A stretch of DNA of 64,000 bases from Bacillota bacterium (lineage in GTDB: Bacteria; Bacillota; UBA4882; UBA8346): positions 140,157-204,156 of the forward strand of contig JAFABB010000003.1 of assembly GCA_023426245.1 (NCBI GenBank), given 5' to 3'. Below are positions 1-8,274 of the stretch, one piece after another. The notes below the pieces were generated by a model that saw nothing but the letters and a program-made list of their open reading frames with translations, searched no databases and was not told the origin of the DNA. The position numbers and the translations under genes were made by a program. Every line of letters begins with the position of its first letter. Position 1 is the stretch's first letter.

Positions 1-2
1 CG

Positions 3-344
3 AAGGGGTTTCTTAATGCCATGATGCTGCGGTTTGGGGCCAATCCGGAATGGATAATGACCGGTGAAGGGGAAATGTTTATTACAGCGGAGGAGTATAT
101 CGCCAGAGGGATCGAACTCCTGGGCCCTGCTTCGATGAGCCGGGGGTTTGCCAATGTTTTTAGGGACTCCCGCTTTACGGAGTTTCAATCTTTCCTTGAT
201 ACGGACAAGTTCAATCCGGAACGCGGAGATGATAAGCTCGGCGAATTTTTACAACAGGCGGCCCAGGTGTGGCGTCAAGGGGACGGCAGAATTCGCAGGG
301 CTTTGAGCCGGTTTGTGAAGGGATATTTGGAGAAAGATGAATGA
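3..344 (+). CDS. C-terminal part of an XRE-type (phage-repressor-like) regulator, cut by the window edge
   Basis: The frame is open to the left edge, so the start and probably the DNA-binding domain lie outside the window. The visible part carries the phrase RFGANPEWIMTGEGEMF, very like the end of the HTH domain of XRE/Cro-CI regulators, where a conserved xNPxWLxxGxGxM stretch closes the helix bundle. The remaining roughly 80 residues are mostly charged helix and match no domain I recognise. An internal ATG at 21 is in frame but has no ribosome site and would remove the HTH, so I do not take it as the start. The likely role is a cytoplasmic DNA-binding repressor with unknown target. Confidence 0.6.
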   Translation, partial: KGFLNAMMLRFGANPEWIMTGEGEMFITAEEYIARGIELLGPASMSRGFANVFRDSRFTEFQSFLDTDKFNPERGDDKLGEFLQQAAQVWRQGDGRIRRALSRFVKGYLEKDE

Positions 345-528
345 TTGGCGTTTGGCCTATCCGGTTACGGAAAGGTGTTTATTTATCCTTTGTTAGTTCT
401 CAACCCCAAACTTCCGGCAATCAGTCCTTGAACATATCGGTCTTTCAACATATCACCCCTTCATGACTAAAGCCCTTGAAATTGACTCTTTGTCTATCCT
501 ATGAATGGTTCTTATGCATTTTATTGGA

Positions 529-1002
529 CTAAGATGCCAGGGGAATCTTATAAACCCGGTTCAAATAGAATGTTATCCCCAAATGAATGGCCAGGGAAAT
601 CAGGAAAGTTCCTGTGTAATTCCAATGATGGTATGTCAACATCCGGTTCCAAATCTGAATGAAATGGATTCCTGCCGCGATCGTTGGAATGAATAAAAGA
701 AGTAAAAGCCGGGGCCAAAGATGTTGATATTTGCTTAAAAAATGGGCAAAAAAGATCTCCGTCGGGGTCCAGGCGGCTGAAAGGATGACAGGTATTCTAC
801 CAATATAAAGAAAATCAACCTGATGATAAATCCAAAATCCAAACCAGTTTTGCATGATTAAAAGCAGGATGGTAGCTATACCCAGCCCGCTGATAAGACC
901 GAATAAAGCAAATTTTTTAATCTCGCGCCAAGGTACAGTCAAGCCCATCAATAAGAGTGAGCCGGCAAAAATAATTAACCCCATGAAGAATTCAAAATGC
1001 AA
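529..1002 (-). CDS. CBO0543-like multi-pass membrane protein, last gene of germination operon 1
   Basis: A hydrophobic protein of about 157 residues with four or five membrane segments and a Trp/Tyr/His-rich pattern (WTPTEIFFAH, WNYTGTFLISLAIH) that resembles the CBO0543 family, often found next to spore germination genes in Clostridia. I place the start at a TTG (1002) preceded by AGAAAGGA at 1014-1021. Longer upstream in-frame starts would run far into gerC. It follows gerC on the same strand with a short overlap or gap, so it is likely co-transcribed with the receptor. The function of the family is unknown; a membrane accessory of the germinant receptor is an inference from position. A distant relative is encoded at 58762-59259. 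Confidence 0.65.
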   Translation of the reverse strand: MHFEFFMGLIIFAGSLLLMGLTVPWREIKKFALFGLISGLGIATILLLIMQNWFGFWIYHQVDFLYIGRIPVILSAAWTPTEIFFAHFLSKYQHLWPRLLLLLFIPTIAAGIHFIQIWNRMLTYHHWNYTGTFLISLAIHLGITFYLNRVYKIPLAS

Positions 1003-1036
1003 TTGGATAATATTCCTTTCTATACCTGTTGACGAA

Positions 1037-2149
1037 TTAAAACGCCGGTGAATAGTTCCGGAAATCAAACGCTACTTTAACATCAACCGGAAATCCCGGA
1101 TAAGCCTGAGCCCAATTCTTGATTCCGGCGATCTCCATATATTTTCGGAAACCTATCGGATCGGAATTTAAGGATTGCAGTTTCTTGACAAAAGATAAAA
1201 CCTGATCCCGCAATTGTTCTTCCATTTCCTTCTTAAACAGCTTATAGGTGCCGACCCGGTCCGGGAAAGTCGCCGGGATTTGGAGCAAAGTCCCTGAAAC
1301 TTTGATCGCAACCTGCAATTTTTGATGGTTCACAATCCGGATACTGGATTGATATTGTACTTTACTAAAGCCAATCCCTTGATTCTTGATGGTTATTTCT
1401 TTATACCCTTCTTCCACTTGGCTGGTTAGGACGCCGAAAAGATAACTTTCATCCGGGCTGAGCGTTCCGGCTATTTTATCGCCATGAAATACTTTTAATC
1501 CTTTCAATAGATAACATTGATTATCCTGATCCACACCGATAACCGGCAGATAGGGATCGGTGATCCCGTTATCGATCCGCGCAATAACGTCCCAAAGGCG
1601 TATCGGAAAAGAATGGATCAATTTTAAAGACGAGACTTGTTGTTTGCCAATCATCAGTCCCGGCTGAATCTCAAATGGAGCTTCAAAACGGATGATGTCC
1701 GAGGCGCTATTTTCAGCACACATCACCAGGGTCTGAAAAGATACCGTGGGCTGACGTAAAAAAACGGTCAGGAAAGAGATGAGATCTTGATCTGCTACTT
1801 GTGGTGCGAGAATGATGATTTTGACGTTTCCGATAACCATGGATTGGAATATCCGGTCTTCCAGTTGTTGAATATCGTCCAGCAAAGAGCGGCCTTGGAC
1901 AATGAACGGTTTAAAGGTGGGCCTTTGCCGATCGGTATGAGGCGAAGCGGTTTGAACCAAGTTTTTAATGGTGGGCACTTGAATGCTTAAGAGGACTTGG
2001 TCTTGATTGCCGTTTGCTGTTGCGTAATCCACTCCAAGAACAAGTGCTTGTGCCCGGTCTTCAATGGGGATGATATCCCAACAACCGGATAAGAAAATAG
2101 TTGTTAAAACAATGAGTAAACCCAACCGGCATTTTTTGATGGGTCTCAT
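1037..2149 (-). CDS. Ger(x)C-family germinant-receptor lipoprotein (C subunit), operon 1
   Basis: This is the C subunit of a spore germinant receptor. It is anchored in the inner spore membrane and needed with the A and B subunits for response to nutrients. About 370 residues. The N-terminus has a basic stretch, a hydrophobic segment and the lipobox LSGC followed by WDxxxIEDRA, a hallmark of Ger(x)C proteins. The body matches the family in length and in the GxD...QVLLSIQVP pattern. The start ATG at 2149 has GGAAGGAG just upstream and overlaps the stop of the B-subunit gene by ATGA, a translational coupling junction. A longer in-frame reading lies inside the B gene and is rejected. Confidence 0.93.
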   Translation of the reverse strand: MRPIKKCRLGLLIVLTTIFLSGCWDIIPIEDRAQALVLGVDYATANGNQDQVLLSIQVPTIKNLVQTASPHTDRQRPTFKPFIVQGRSLLDDIQQLEDRIFQSMVIGNVKIIILAPQVADQDLISFLTVFLRQPTVSFQTLVMCAENSASDIIRFEAPFEIQPGLMIGKQQVSSLKLIHSFPIRLWDVIARIDNGITDPYLPVIGVDQDNQCYLLKGLKVFHGDKIAGTLSPDESYLFGVLTSQVEEGYKEITIKNQGIGFSKVQYQSSIRIVNHQKLQVAIKVSGTLLQIPATFPDRVGTYKLFKKEMEEQLRDQVLSFVKKLQSLNSDPIGFRKYMEIAGIKNWAQAYPGFPVDVKVAFDFRNYSPAF

Positions 2150-3246
2150 GCTTGCTCCTTCCTTTGGAAGAGGGAAATCAGCCAAATCAACAAAACATAG
2201 CCCAAAGTATAGAAACAACCGATTCTCAAACCCAAGTCCACTATCTCTTTATAATAGCTCTGGGTCAAGAGGGATGATAAAATCAATAAAATCCCAATAA
2301 TCAAAAAGAGAAGCCATTTTGATTGGGAATTTTTCAAACCCAGAAATTCGCAAAGCCCTTTGGAGATTACAATCAACAAACTGCCCACGGTCACTAACGC
2401 AAAGGGTATAAATATCATAAAGTAAATCGTCGTGATGAAATTTTGGAAAAAATAACTGGGGGCAAATTCGGTAATATTCAATAAACTCATCACCGGCCAT
2501 TGGTAGCGTTCAATCCCTTTAACCCCGAAAGCCCCGACGATTGCCAGTGAAGTTGCTCCTAAAATGAATGTCCCGCTGACTAAAGTCAAGATTACCGATT
2601 TAAAATTATTGCGCAGGCTTTCATGGCCGTTGAAAGAAGCTAGAATCCAGACCGGCGAAAAGATCAGCAACCACAGATCCCATTTTTTTAAATACCCTAA
2701 ATCCCGGTAGATATTGACTGGATGAATATTGAGGAAATTAACCTGACGGAAACTTAAGATCAGGATTACAAGCAATAACGGCAACAGCACCAACATGACC
2801 GAAGATAACCTTCCCAAAGCCTCCTCGCCGAGCAACGCTATATATCCGGCGATAAATATAAAAGCCAGTGTAGATATGAAACCCGGCGTCCGGAAAAGAA
2901 TAACTGTCGAAACTTCATCGGTAGCTCTCCGGGTAAGTAGGACGACGAGAATAAGAATAACCATCAGCCAGAGGGGCGTTGCGATTTTGCCGACCGGTCC
3001 CAACAGATTATCGGCCCAATGGATAATCGATTGATCCGGGTATTTATCGGCCAAGGATTGAATGAGCCATAAACTGACGATGGTGATTAGGCATCCGATG
3101 AATATAACCAAATATGTATTGGCGCCTGCGCTTTGGTTGATCATGTTCCGGCTGAATGAATAGCCGAAGGTTATCAAAGATAACAATACAATCGGGATAA
3201 AAAGTTTACTGCTTAAAGCGCCCCCTGGCGCATCCGTTCTTTGCAT
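2146..3246 (-). CDS. GerAB/ArcD/ProY-family germinant-receptor permease (B subunit), operon 1
   Basis: An integral membrane protein of about 366 residues with ten predicted membrane segments, of the amino acid/polyamine transporter-like GerAB family. In known receptors this subunit binds the germinant in the spore inner membrane. Family features include the first-helix region with FGYSFSRNM, the SLWLIQSLADKYPDQSIIHWADNLLGPVGK stretch around residues 50-90 and a C-terminal pair of helices. Start ATG 3246 follows AAAAGGAG with an 8-nt gap; an upstream in-frame start lacks a ribosome site. It is coupled by ATGA to gerC downstream and sits 112 nt after the A subunit. The germinant cannot be read from sequence. 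Confidence 0.93.
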   Translation of the reverse strand: MQRTDAPGGALSSKLFIPIVLLSLITFGYSFSRNMINQSAGANTYLVIFIGCLITIVSLWLIQSLADKYPDQSIIHWADNLLGPVGKIATPLWLMVILILVVLLTRRATDEVSTVILFRTPGFISTLAFIFIAGYIALLGEEALGRLSSVMLVLLPLLLVILILSFRQVNFLNIHPVNIYRDLGYLKKWDLWLLIFSPVWILASFNGHESLRNNFKSVILTLVSGTFILGATSLAIVGAFGVKGIERYQWPVMSLLNITEFAPSYFFQNFITTIYFMIFIPFALVTVGSLLIVISKGLCEFLGLKNSQSKWLLFLIIGILLILSSLLTQSYYKEIVDLGLRIGCFYTLGYVLLIWLISLFQRKEQA

Positions 3247-3358
3247 CTGTCCGCTCCTTTTGGGACTCCCTGACAAGCGATAGGTTTCGGTCGATAACTA
3301 AATTCAGCTTCCTTTGATGTTTGGCTGGCTCGCGCTAGAATCACCTTTCGCAAATCCC

Positions 3359-4786
3359 CTAATTGTCGGGATATTGTTGGCCCCGGGTGGGCTGATTGGG
3401 TTTTGCTGCCTGGGGACGTTTTAAACGCATCCAGTGAGGCGCCCGGATAATTGAATCAAGTGCGCCGGTAGTTTGCCATGGCCCCCAGGGCACTGCAAAC
3501 GGGGTACCGAAAGAGGTCAGACCGGCAAGATGGGCTGCTATGAAGACTTCACTTAGAATAAAGCCATAGAAACCCAAAATTGAGGCCCCCAAAATCATAA
3601 TATACTTTAAAATTCTCCAGGTCAGCCCGATGGGATACTGGGGGCTGGAAAAGGAAGCGATGGCTGAAATGCCTACCACAATCAATGTCGGTACCGAAAT
3701 ATAACCCGTTTCTATGAGAGCAAATCCGATGACGATACCAATGGTGGCGCCCAAGGTTTGATTGGTCCCGCGCGGGAGCCGCAGTCCCGCCTCGCGGAGC
3801 AGTTCCACTATGGCCTCTGCAACCAGCACTTCCCAGTATAAAGGGAAAGGCAATCCAATCCGGAACCCGGCTATGGTTAATCCCAAACTAATGGGCAGGA
3901 GTTGGGGACTGCTGCCAATCAGGGCGATATACAGACTCGGCAAAGCGATGGCCAGCAGGTTCCCGAAAAAACGGACAATCCGAATGAAACTCCCGGACCA
4001 GTAATCAAAATAATAATCATCCGGCGCTTGATAAAGATCATTTAAAGTAATAGGGACGATAATGACTTCCGGGGCATTGTCCATCATGATGGCTACCCGG
4101 CCCTCCAGGATGGACCCCACGATTTTATCAGGCCGTTCCGAGGTCAAAGAGAGAGGCAAGGTGGTTCGCTTGTTATCCTTAATAAATTCTTCCAGGTACC
4201 CCGGTTCTAAAACGCCGTCAATATTGATTTTGGATAACCTTTTTTTAACTTCCGTTACCAGATCGGGATTGGCCACATCCGATAAGTACACCACCGCTAC
4301 CTTGGTTTGAGTACGGCGTCCAACCGTTAATTCATCGGCTTGGAGATGGGGATCGGGCAACCGGCGGCGGATCATGCTTAAATTATCGTAGATATCTTCG
4401 ACAAAACCATCCCGTGGGCCGCGAACCGCGGATTCATTTACCGGTTCGGAGGGAACTCTTTTCACCATCGAGCTGGTCAATACTGCTATTGGTTCTTCAT
4501 AAGGCAAATAGATAATGGTAGTTCCTTGGTATAAATGAAAATGGGCCGGAAGATCCGGAGTCCCCTTCAACACTTTACCGGCGGCGCTAAATAAAATTTC
4601 CGACAGCGAACCCGAATTATTTTGGGTTAAAATCTCAATAACCGGATCCGGATCGGTTAAACCCCGTAAGAATGCGATTTGGACCGGGACATGGTCTTTG
4701 GACTCAATGGCCCGGATTTCCAAGTCAATTGAGTTATGGAGAGAATCTATCAGTTCGGAAATGGCTGGGTTGGAATTTGTACTCAT
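3359..4786 (-). CDS. GerA-family germinant-receptor subunit A, operon 1
   Basis: A 475-residue A subunit, close to the usual length of 470-530. A soluble N-terminal half (to about residue 250) is followed by a hydrophobic C-terminal half with several membrane segments. The family signature RGPRDGFVEDIYDNLSMIRRR is split across residues 120-145, and the TLPLSLTSERPDKIVGSILEGR stretch before the membrane region is also typical. It heads the operon A-B-C-CBO0543-like. The ATG at 4786 has only a weak purine-rich ribosome site (GAAAAAAAT), unlike its neighbours, and I see no clean sigma-G-type promoter upstream. Expression in the forespore is known for the family, not shown here. Confidence 0.93.
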   Translation of the reverse strand: MSTNSNPAISELIDSLHNSIDLEIRAIESKDHVPVQIAFLRGLTDPDPVIEILTQNNSGSLSEILFSAAGKVLKGTPDLPAHFHLYQGTTIIYLPYEEPIAVLTSSMVKRVPSEPVNESAVRGPRDGFVEDIYDNLSMIRRRLPDPHLQADELTVGRRTQTKVAVVYLSDVANPDLVTEVKKRLSKINIDGVLEPGYLEEFIKDNKRTTLPLSLTSERPDKIVGSILEGRVAIMMDNAPEVIIVPITLNDLYQAPDDYYFDYWSGSFIRIVRFFGNLLAIALPSLYIALIGSSPQLLPISLGLTIAGFRIGLPFPLYWEVLVAEAIVELLREAGLRLPRGTNQTLGATIGIVIGFALIETGYISVPTLIVVGISAIASFSSPQYPIGLTWRILKYIMILGASILGFYGFILSEVFIAAHLAGLTSFGTPFAVPWGPWQTTGALDSIIRAPHWMRLKRPQAAKPNQPTRGQQYPDN

Positions 4787-4927
4787 GATTTTATTTTTTT
4801 CAAATTATACGTTCTAATGCATCGTTTTTTTGGTAAAAGAAAAACAGAAGGCATTAAACCCGGCGGATTGGTTTTCCTAAAACAAAAAAACCACATCTCT
4901 GCGTATCCAGGTTCCTATGGCTAAAAT

Positions 4928-5158
4928 GCTTTTTCTACCTCCAAGGGAGCTTTTTCTCGATCGGAGGGAGAAAATCGAAGCAAATAACAAGGAATTTGTA
5001 TATCAAAGGGAGGAATTCGAAGCAAATAACAAGGATTTTCTATCCCGGAGGGAGCTTTTTCTCGATCAAAGGGAGAAAATCGAAACAAATAAGGAGCTTT
5101 TTCTACCTCGGAAGAAGCGTTTTCTAGATCAAAGGGAGCTTTTAGTAGCTCAGAGGGA
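4928..5158. repeat. Array of eleven direct 21-nt imperfect repeats
   Basis: Eleven consecutive units, each exactly 21 nt, fill 231 nt. The main unit type begins GCTTTTTCT, has CTCGATC or a variant in the middle and ends AAGGGA or GAGGGA. A second type (units 3, 5 and 8) begins GAAAATCGA or GGAATTCGA and has a CAAATAA core. There are no spacers, so this is not a CRISPR. Both strands are open through the array only because 21 is a multiple of three, giving a heptad-like peptide with no ribosome site. The 5159-5327 flank shows only short degenerate T-tracts. It lies between two minus-strand genes. Confidence 0.85.
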
Positions 5159-5327
5159 GTTTTTTGCAAAAATGATTTGGGAATTTAGGAACGGGTATTT
5201 TTTTAATCCCGATTTGGAAAAACTGCCTTCGCCTCGCCCTCTCGGCTTTGCGCCCCAAATGCATAGTCACGGCTATGGGCGAAAAAGGATCTGTGAATTA
5301 TCCTTAGAACATAGGGGACACAGAAGA

Positions 5328-6026
5328 TCAAGCCTTTATTTTTACCAAAAAGGGTTTGGTTTTGTTAATGACGGGGTCCATGACAATGCCGGTGCACAGA
5401 ATGGAAATCACGGTGCCAATACCGATTTTGCCGCCAAACACGATTCCTAAGATGCCTAAAAGCGCATCAAAGATGATTTTTGCCGTTTTATATTTTAGTT
5501 TGCTGTGCTGATAAATGATAGCCACGATTGCCTCGAGAGGTCCCAGCCCAAAATCCACCGCAACGTAAATGCCCAGTCCCACCCCCATCAGCAAGGTGCC
5601 TACTGCGGATACCGCAATTTTATAAGGAAATGCCAGAGAAACCAGGTTTAAAGGGCCTATCACTGCGGAGGCCAGGTTGACATACAAGCCCAGCATAAAC
5701 GTGCAAAGGACCGTACCTACACTGATGTGTTTTCGGGCCAGGATCAAAAGCACCAACAGAAAGACTGCGTTGGCAAGGATGTTCGCGTTCCCCTGCGAGA
5801 TATGGATCAAATTGTGGAGGCCGTCTGCAAATGTGCCCATCGGGGAAGAGCCGAGCTCCACCGAATACAAAAAGGCCAGCCCGATACCATTGATAAAAAG
5901 TCCGAAACTAATCACCAGAATTCGAATCATTAGACGTTTGATTTGTTCCTGTGATTTCAAAGTGGGTCTCCTCGCTGTTAGGATCATTTCCGATCCATCA
6001 ACCATTAAGTTTATCGTTTTATCCAA
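5328..6026 (-). CDS. YczE/YitT-like multi-pass membrane protein
   Basis: A protein of about 210-232 residues with five or six membrane segments, of the YczE/YyaS/YitT group of Bacillota membrane proteins. Typical features are ELGSSPMGTFADGLHN near residue 58, G-rich transmembrane turns (GLGIYVAVDFGLGPLEAIV) and a short basic C-terminus. No reaction is established for the group; transport has been suggested. The start is uncertain: the reading from 6026 uses TTG with no ribosome site, and ATG codons at 6005 and 5987 are alternatives. It is transcribed divergently from the LacI regulator, and both share a promoter-proximal repeat, so control by that regulator is plausible. Confidence 0.75.
   Translation of the reverse strand: MDKTINLMVDGSEMILTARRPTLKSQEQIKRLMIRILVISFGLFINGIGLAFLYSVELGSSPMGTFADGLHNLIHISQGNANILANAVFLLVLLILARKHISVGTVLCTFMLGLYVNLASAVIGPLNLVSLAFPYKIAVSAVGTLLMGVGLGIYVAVDFGLGPLEAIVAIIYQHSKLKYKTAKIIFDALLGILGIVFGGKIGIGTVISILCTGIVMDPVINKTKPFLVKIKA
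6006..6023 (-). promoter_or_regulatory. 18-nt operator-like site at the start of the YczE-like gene
   Basis: On the minus strand this reads GATAAAACGATAAACTTA. It matches the plus-strand site at 6217-6234 in 17 of 18 positions, in opposite orientation across the divergent promoters. The CG-centred core resembles LacI-family operators. It may also encode the first residues of the YczE-like protein if the TTG start is used. Assignment to the adjacent LacI regulator is inference. Confidence 0.4.
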
Positions 6027-6101
6027 CCGTTCAATTGAAACGGCATCCGTTTTTTCTTACGAAAAAACATCATGAACATTCATTTTTGTATCTCAATAAG
6101 C

Positions 6102-6130
6102 ATTTTATCAGGGAGATTTGCATTAGTCAA
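6102..6130 (-). promoter_or_regulatory. Sigma-A-type promoter for the YczE-like gene
   Basis: On the minus strand TTGACT (6130-6125) and TAAAAT (6107-6102) are separated by 17 nt. The -35 region continues as TTGACTAATGCAAATC, nearly an inverted copy of the lacI promoter's TTGACTAATTTGCAATC at 6174. Confidence 0.55.
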
Positions 6131-6173
6131 CCATAAAACATTAATTTCCATAGCATTTACTTTTCGATGCGGA

Positions 6174-6203
6174 TTGACTAATTTGCAATCTGTGGTGTAT
6201 ACT
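6174..6203 (+). promoter_or_regulatory. Sigma-A-type promoter for the LacI regulator and ECF operon
   Basis: TTGACT at 6174-6179, an 18-nt spacer and TATACT at 6198-6203. The transcript would have a leader of roughly 110 nt before the regulator's start at 6322, and the leader contains the operator-like site. Confidence 0.6.
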
Positions 6204-6216
6204 TTATGGAGTGGTA

Positions 6217-6234
6217 GATAAAACGTTAAACTTA
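6217..6234 (+). promoter_or_regulatory. 18-nt operator-like site downstream of the lacI promoter
   Basis: GATAAAACGTTAAACTTA lies about 15 nt past the -10 element, a normal roadblock position for a LacI-family autoregulator. The AACGTT core is palindromic and the twin on the other strand is at 6006-6023. An alternative reading is a leftover coding phrase (VDKTLNLLELIS, IclR-like), so both possibilities are kept. Confidence 0.4.
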
Positions 6235-6321
6235 CTTGAGTTGATTTCTCATTCTGAAATATTGGCCAGTTGCTTTCAAGTTTTAGATGCAATCCAGATC
6301 GATATACGAAGGTGGAGTGTC

Positions 6322-7332
6322 ATGGGCGCGACAATTAAAGACGTCGCCAAAAAGGCGGGCGTTTCCCCGACCACGGTTTCTCTGGTTTTTAATAACCGGG
6401 AATCAAGAGTTTCCGAAGCTACCAGGGAACGGGTAATGGCTGTTGCCAGAGAGTTAAACTATTATCCGAACCATTTTGCAGCCAGTCTGGTTACCAAGAG
6501 ATCCCATATCATCGGCGTGGTTTCCGATTCGGTCAATATCTTTTCCGCCCAGGTTATCAGCGGTATCGTCAAACAAGCAAAGCGGGAAGGCTATCAGGTT
6601 GTTCAGGTCAGCGCCTCCCAGGAAAGTGAAGACGACATCGAATATCTCAATATCTTTTTGAACCAGGGAATCGATGGCGTAATCTTCCCCCATTCCTCCA
6701 TTGGCAGTCTGAAAAATTTGAAAAGCGGATTTCAATCGGTGATCCGTTCGGGTATTCCGGCGATCGCCATGGACGTCGAAATTGACGGCGCCACTTCCTG
6801 TGCGGACGCATGTGACCACGTTTACGGCGGATATTTGGCAACCCGCCATCTGATCGTTTACGGGCACCGCAAGATCGGCGCCATATCCGGCCCGAAAGAC
6901 TATGTCAGTTCCGTAAAACGTTTGGACGGTTACCGTAAGGCGTTGGAAGAGGCGGGAATCTCTTTCGACCCTTCGCTGGTTTACAGCGGCAACTACAAAC
7001 TGGAAAGCGGTCAAGACGCCCTGCCGTATCTTCTGGGCAAAGGGGTAACCGCGATTTTCGCATTTAACGATATGATAGCCCTCGGCCTTTATAAAGCCAT
7101 TCGCAATTACCGGATGTCCATTCCAAAAGATATTTCCGTCATCGGATATGACGATATCTTCATTTCCGATGTTTTGGAGGTTCCGCTTACCACAGTTCAT
7201 ATTCCCATTGAGGATATCGGGAGACGCGCCGCGCAGGAACTTATCGCGCTGATTGAAAATAAGCAGCCGGCCGCAGAACTGAAAAAGATTGAGCCTGTTC
7301 TGATGGTACGCGCCAGTACCAGGAGAATTTAG
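6322..7332 (+). CDS. LacI-family transcriptional regulator of the nucleoside locus
   Basis: A 336-residue regulator of normal LacI length. The N-terminal HTH (residues 4-25, IKDVAKKAGVSPTTVSLVFN) and hinge (NYYPNHFAASL) are followed by a periplasmic-binding-protein-like effector domain with the usual IGVVSDS start and GYDDI near the C-terminus. The start ATG 6322 has AAGGTGGAG 7 nt upstream. The open frame extends to 6211 but without a ribosome site. It is followed after about 240 nt by the ECF transporter genes on the same strand, and the nearby nucleoside enzymes suggest a nucleoside or pentose effector. That is inference; the binding-pocket residues do not identify the ligand. Confidence 0.9.
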   Translation: MGATIKDVAKKAGVSPTTVSLVFNNRESRVSEATRERVMAVARELNYYPNHFAASLVTKRSHIIGVVSDSVNIFSAQVISGIVKQAKREGYQVVQVSASQESEDDIEYLNIFLNQGIDGVIFPHSSIGSLKNLKSGFQSVIRSGIPAIAMDVEIDGATSCADACDHVYGGYLATRHLIVYGHRKIGAISGPKDYVSSVKRLDGYRKALEEAGISFDPSLVYSGNYKLESGQDALPYLLGKGVTAIFAFNDMIALGLYKAIRNYRMSIPKDISVIGYDDIFISDVLEVPLTTVHIPIEDIGRRAAQELIALIENKQPAAELKKIEPVLMVRASTRRI

Positions 7333-7575
7333 CTGTCCCGCAGACTTTTTCAATATAAAAGAAAAGACTGAAATCCGTTTCCAGAAAGAAGACGGAGGAA
7401 AGGCCCTTCCGGAGTTGAAAGAAACAGGGGCTATTCCATGCTGGAGGAGGTGTTGCCGGCCCAAAAAGCAGACCGAAAACCAAGTTGTTACGGCTTCGAC
7501 TTTACTTTGATGTTGTAACGCTGGTCTATGCAACAAAAACATCAATCGGAAACACAAAAAGGGAGGGTATTTCAA

Positions 7576-8196
7576 ATGAGTGAAAAACCAAAACGTTCAA
7601 TTCGAGAAGACTTTTCCATGCTGGCTTTACTGACGATACCGATTGCCGTAGCCGTAAACTTTGTCGGGTCACAGATCCATCACGTCCTGTCCCTGCCGCT
7701 CTTTTTAGACACCATCGGTACATTTTTCGTGGCAATGCTTTGCGGTCCGTGGGTCGGCGCCTTGACGGGCCTCATCGGCAACCTGGTGCTGGGTATCACC
7801 AATCCCAGCGCGATTCCGTTCGCGGTGACCAGCGTTGCGGTTGGCCTTACAGCGGGCTTCCTGGCACGTGCCAAAATGTTCGATGGCTGGTGGAAACTGG
7901 TGATTACCATTATTGTGACATCCCTGGTATCCACGATTACCTCAGCGCCGATTGCTGTTTTGGTATTCGGTGGGGTAACCAGTTCCGCAGATTCGTTGTT
8001 TGCCGCAACCCTGATGGCTTCCGGCGTGAACATCTGGAAAGCTGTCATCGGTACCAGCCTGTTGTTTACCTGTATCGACAGAATCATCGCCATCATTGTC
8101 ACCTGGTTAATCATTCGGGTGATTCCGGCCAGAACCCTGATCAAATATAGTCTGGGTAAAAATTACATCAAAAACTCCCATTCCAAGGTGGCGTAA
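7576..8196 (+). CDS. ECF transporter substrate-binding S component, probably for nucleosides
   Basis: A small very hydrophobic protein of about 206 residues with six membrane segments, the size and pattern of ECF S components. Examples are LPLFLDTIGTFFVAMLCGPWVGALTGLIGN and the NPSAIPFAVTSVAVG loop. S components embed in the membrane and hand substrate to the shared energising module, which is encoded immediately downstream. The start ATG 7576 has GGGAGGG at 7561-7567; the open frame upstream lacks a better site. Neighbouring Udp, DeoB, YjjI and YjjW suggest a nucleoside or base substrate. The 7333-7575 leader is long and contains G-rich stretches, but I recognise no known riboswitch in it. 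Confidence 0.8.
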   Translation: MSEKPKRSIREDFSMLALLTIPIAVAVNFVGSQIHHVLSLPLFLDTIGTFFVAMLCGPWVGALTGLIGNLVLGITNPSAIPFAVTSVAVGLTAGFLARAKMFDGWWKLVITIIVTSLVSTITSAPIAVLVFGGVTSSADSLFAATLMASGVNIWKAVIGTSLLFTCIDRIIAIIVTWLIIRVIPARTLIKYSLGKNYIKNSHSKVA

Positions 8197-8213
8197 GCCG
8201 GAAGTAAAAAGGC

Positions 8214-8258
8214 AGGTGCCGCCTTAGAGGCCTGTGAAGGGTGAAAAGGGCGGCGCCT
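8214..8258 (+). other. Intra-operon hairpin between the ECF S and T genes
   Basis: AGGTGCCGCC (8214-8223) pairs with GGCGGCGCCT (8249-8258) with one G-T wobble, and the T-component ribosome site AAGGAG follows directly. There is no U-tract, so it is more likely an mRNA stability or processing element that sets the S:T/A ratio than a terminator. Confidence 0.45.
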
Positions 8259-8274
8259 ATAAGGAGTCAAACAT

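Noticed and set aside
4928..5158. CRISPR array
   Set aside because: Repeat units are contiguous with no spacers, and no cas gene is in the window.
4917..5450. 177-codon plus-strand ORF and 82-codon minus-strand ORF over the 21-nt array, read as heptad-repeat proteins
   Set aside because: The frames stay open because the unit is 21 nt. No ribosome site, no recognisable domain, and the plus ORF runs into the antisense of the YczE-like gene.
6454..7575. 373-codon ORF on the strand opposite the LacI regulator
   Set aside because: Shadow of the real regulator. No motif and no ribosome site, while the plus strand has a complete LacI protein.
7333..7575. Riboswitch in the leader of the ECF S gene
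   Set aside because: G-rich segments and an imperfect repeat (GTTGTTACGGCT, GTTGTAACGCT) were seen, but no known riboswitch consensus such as purine, preQ1 or cobalamin could be matched.
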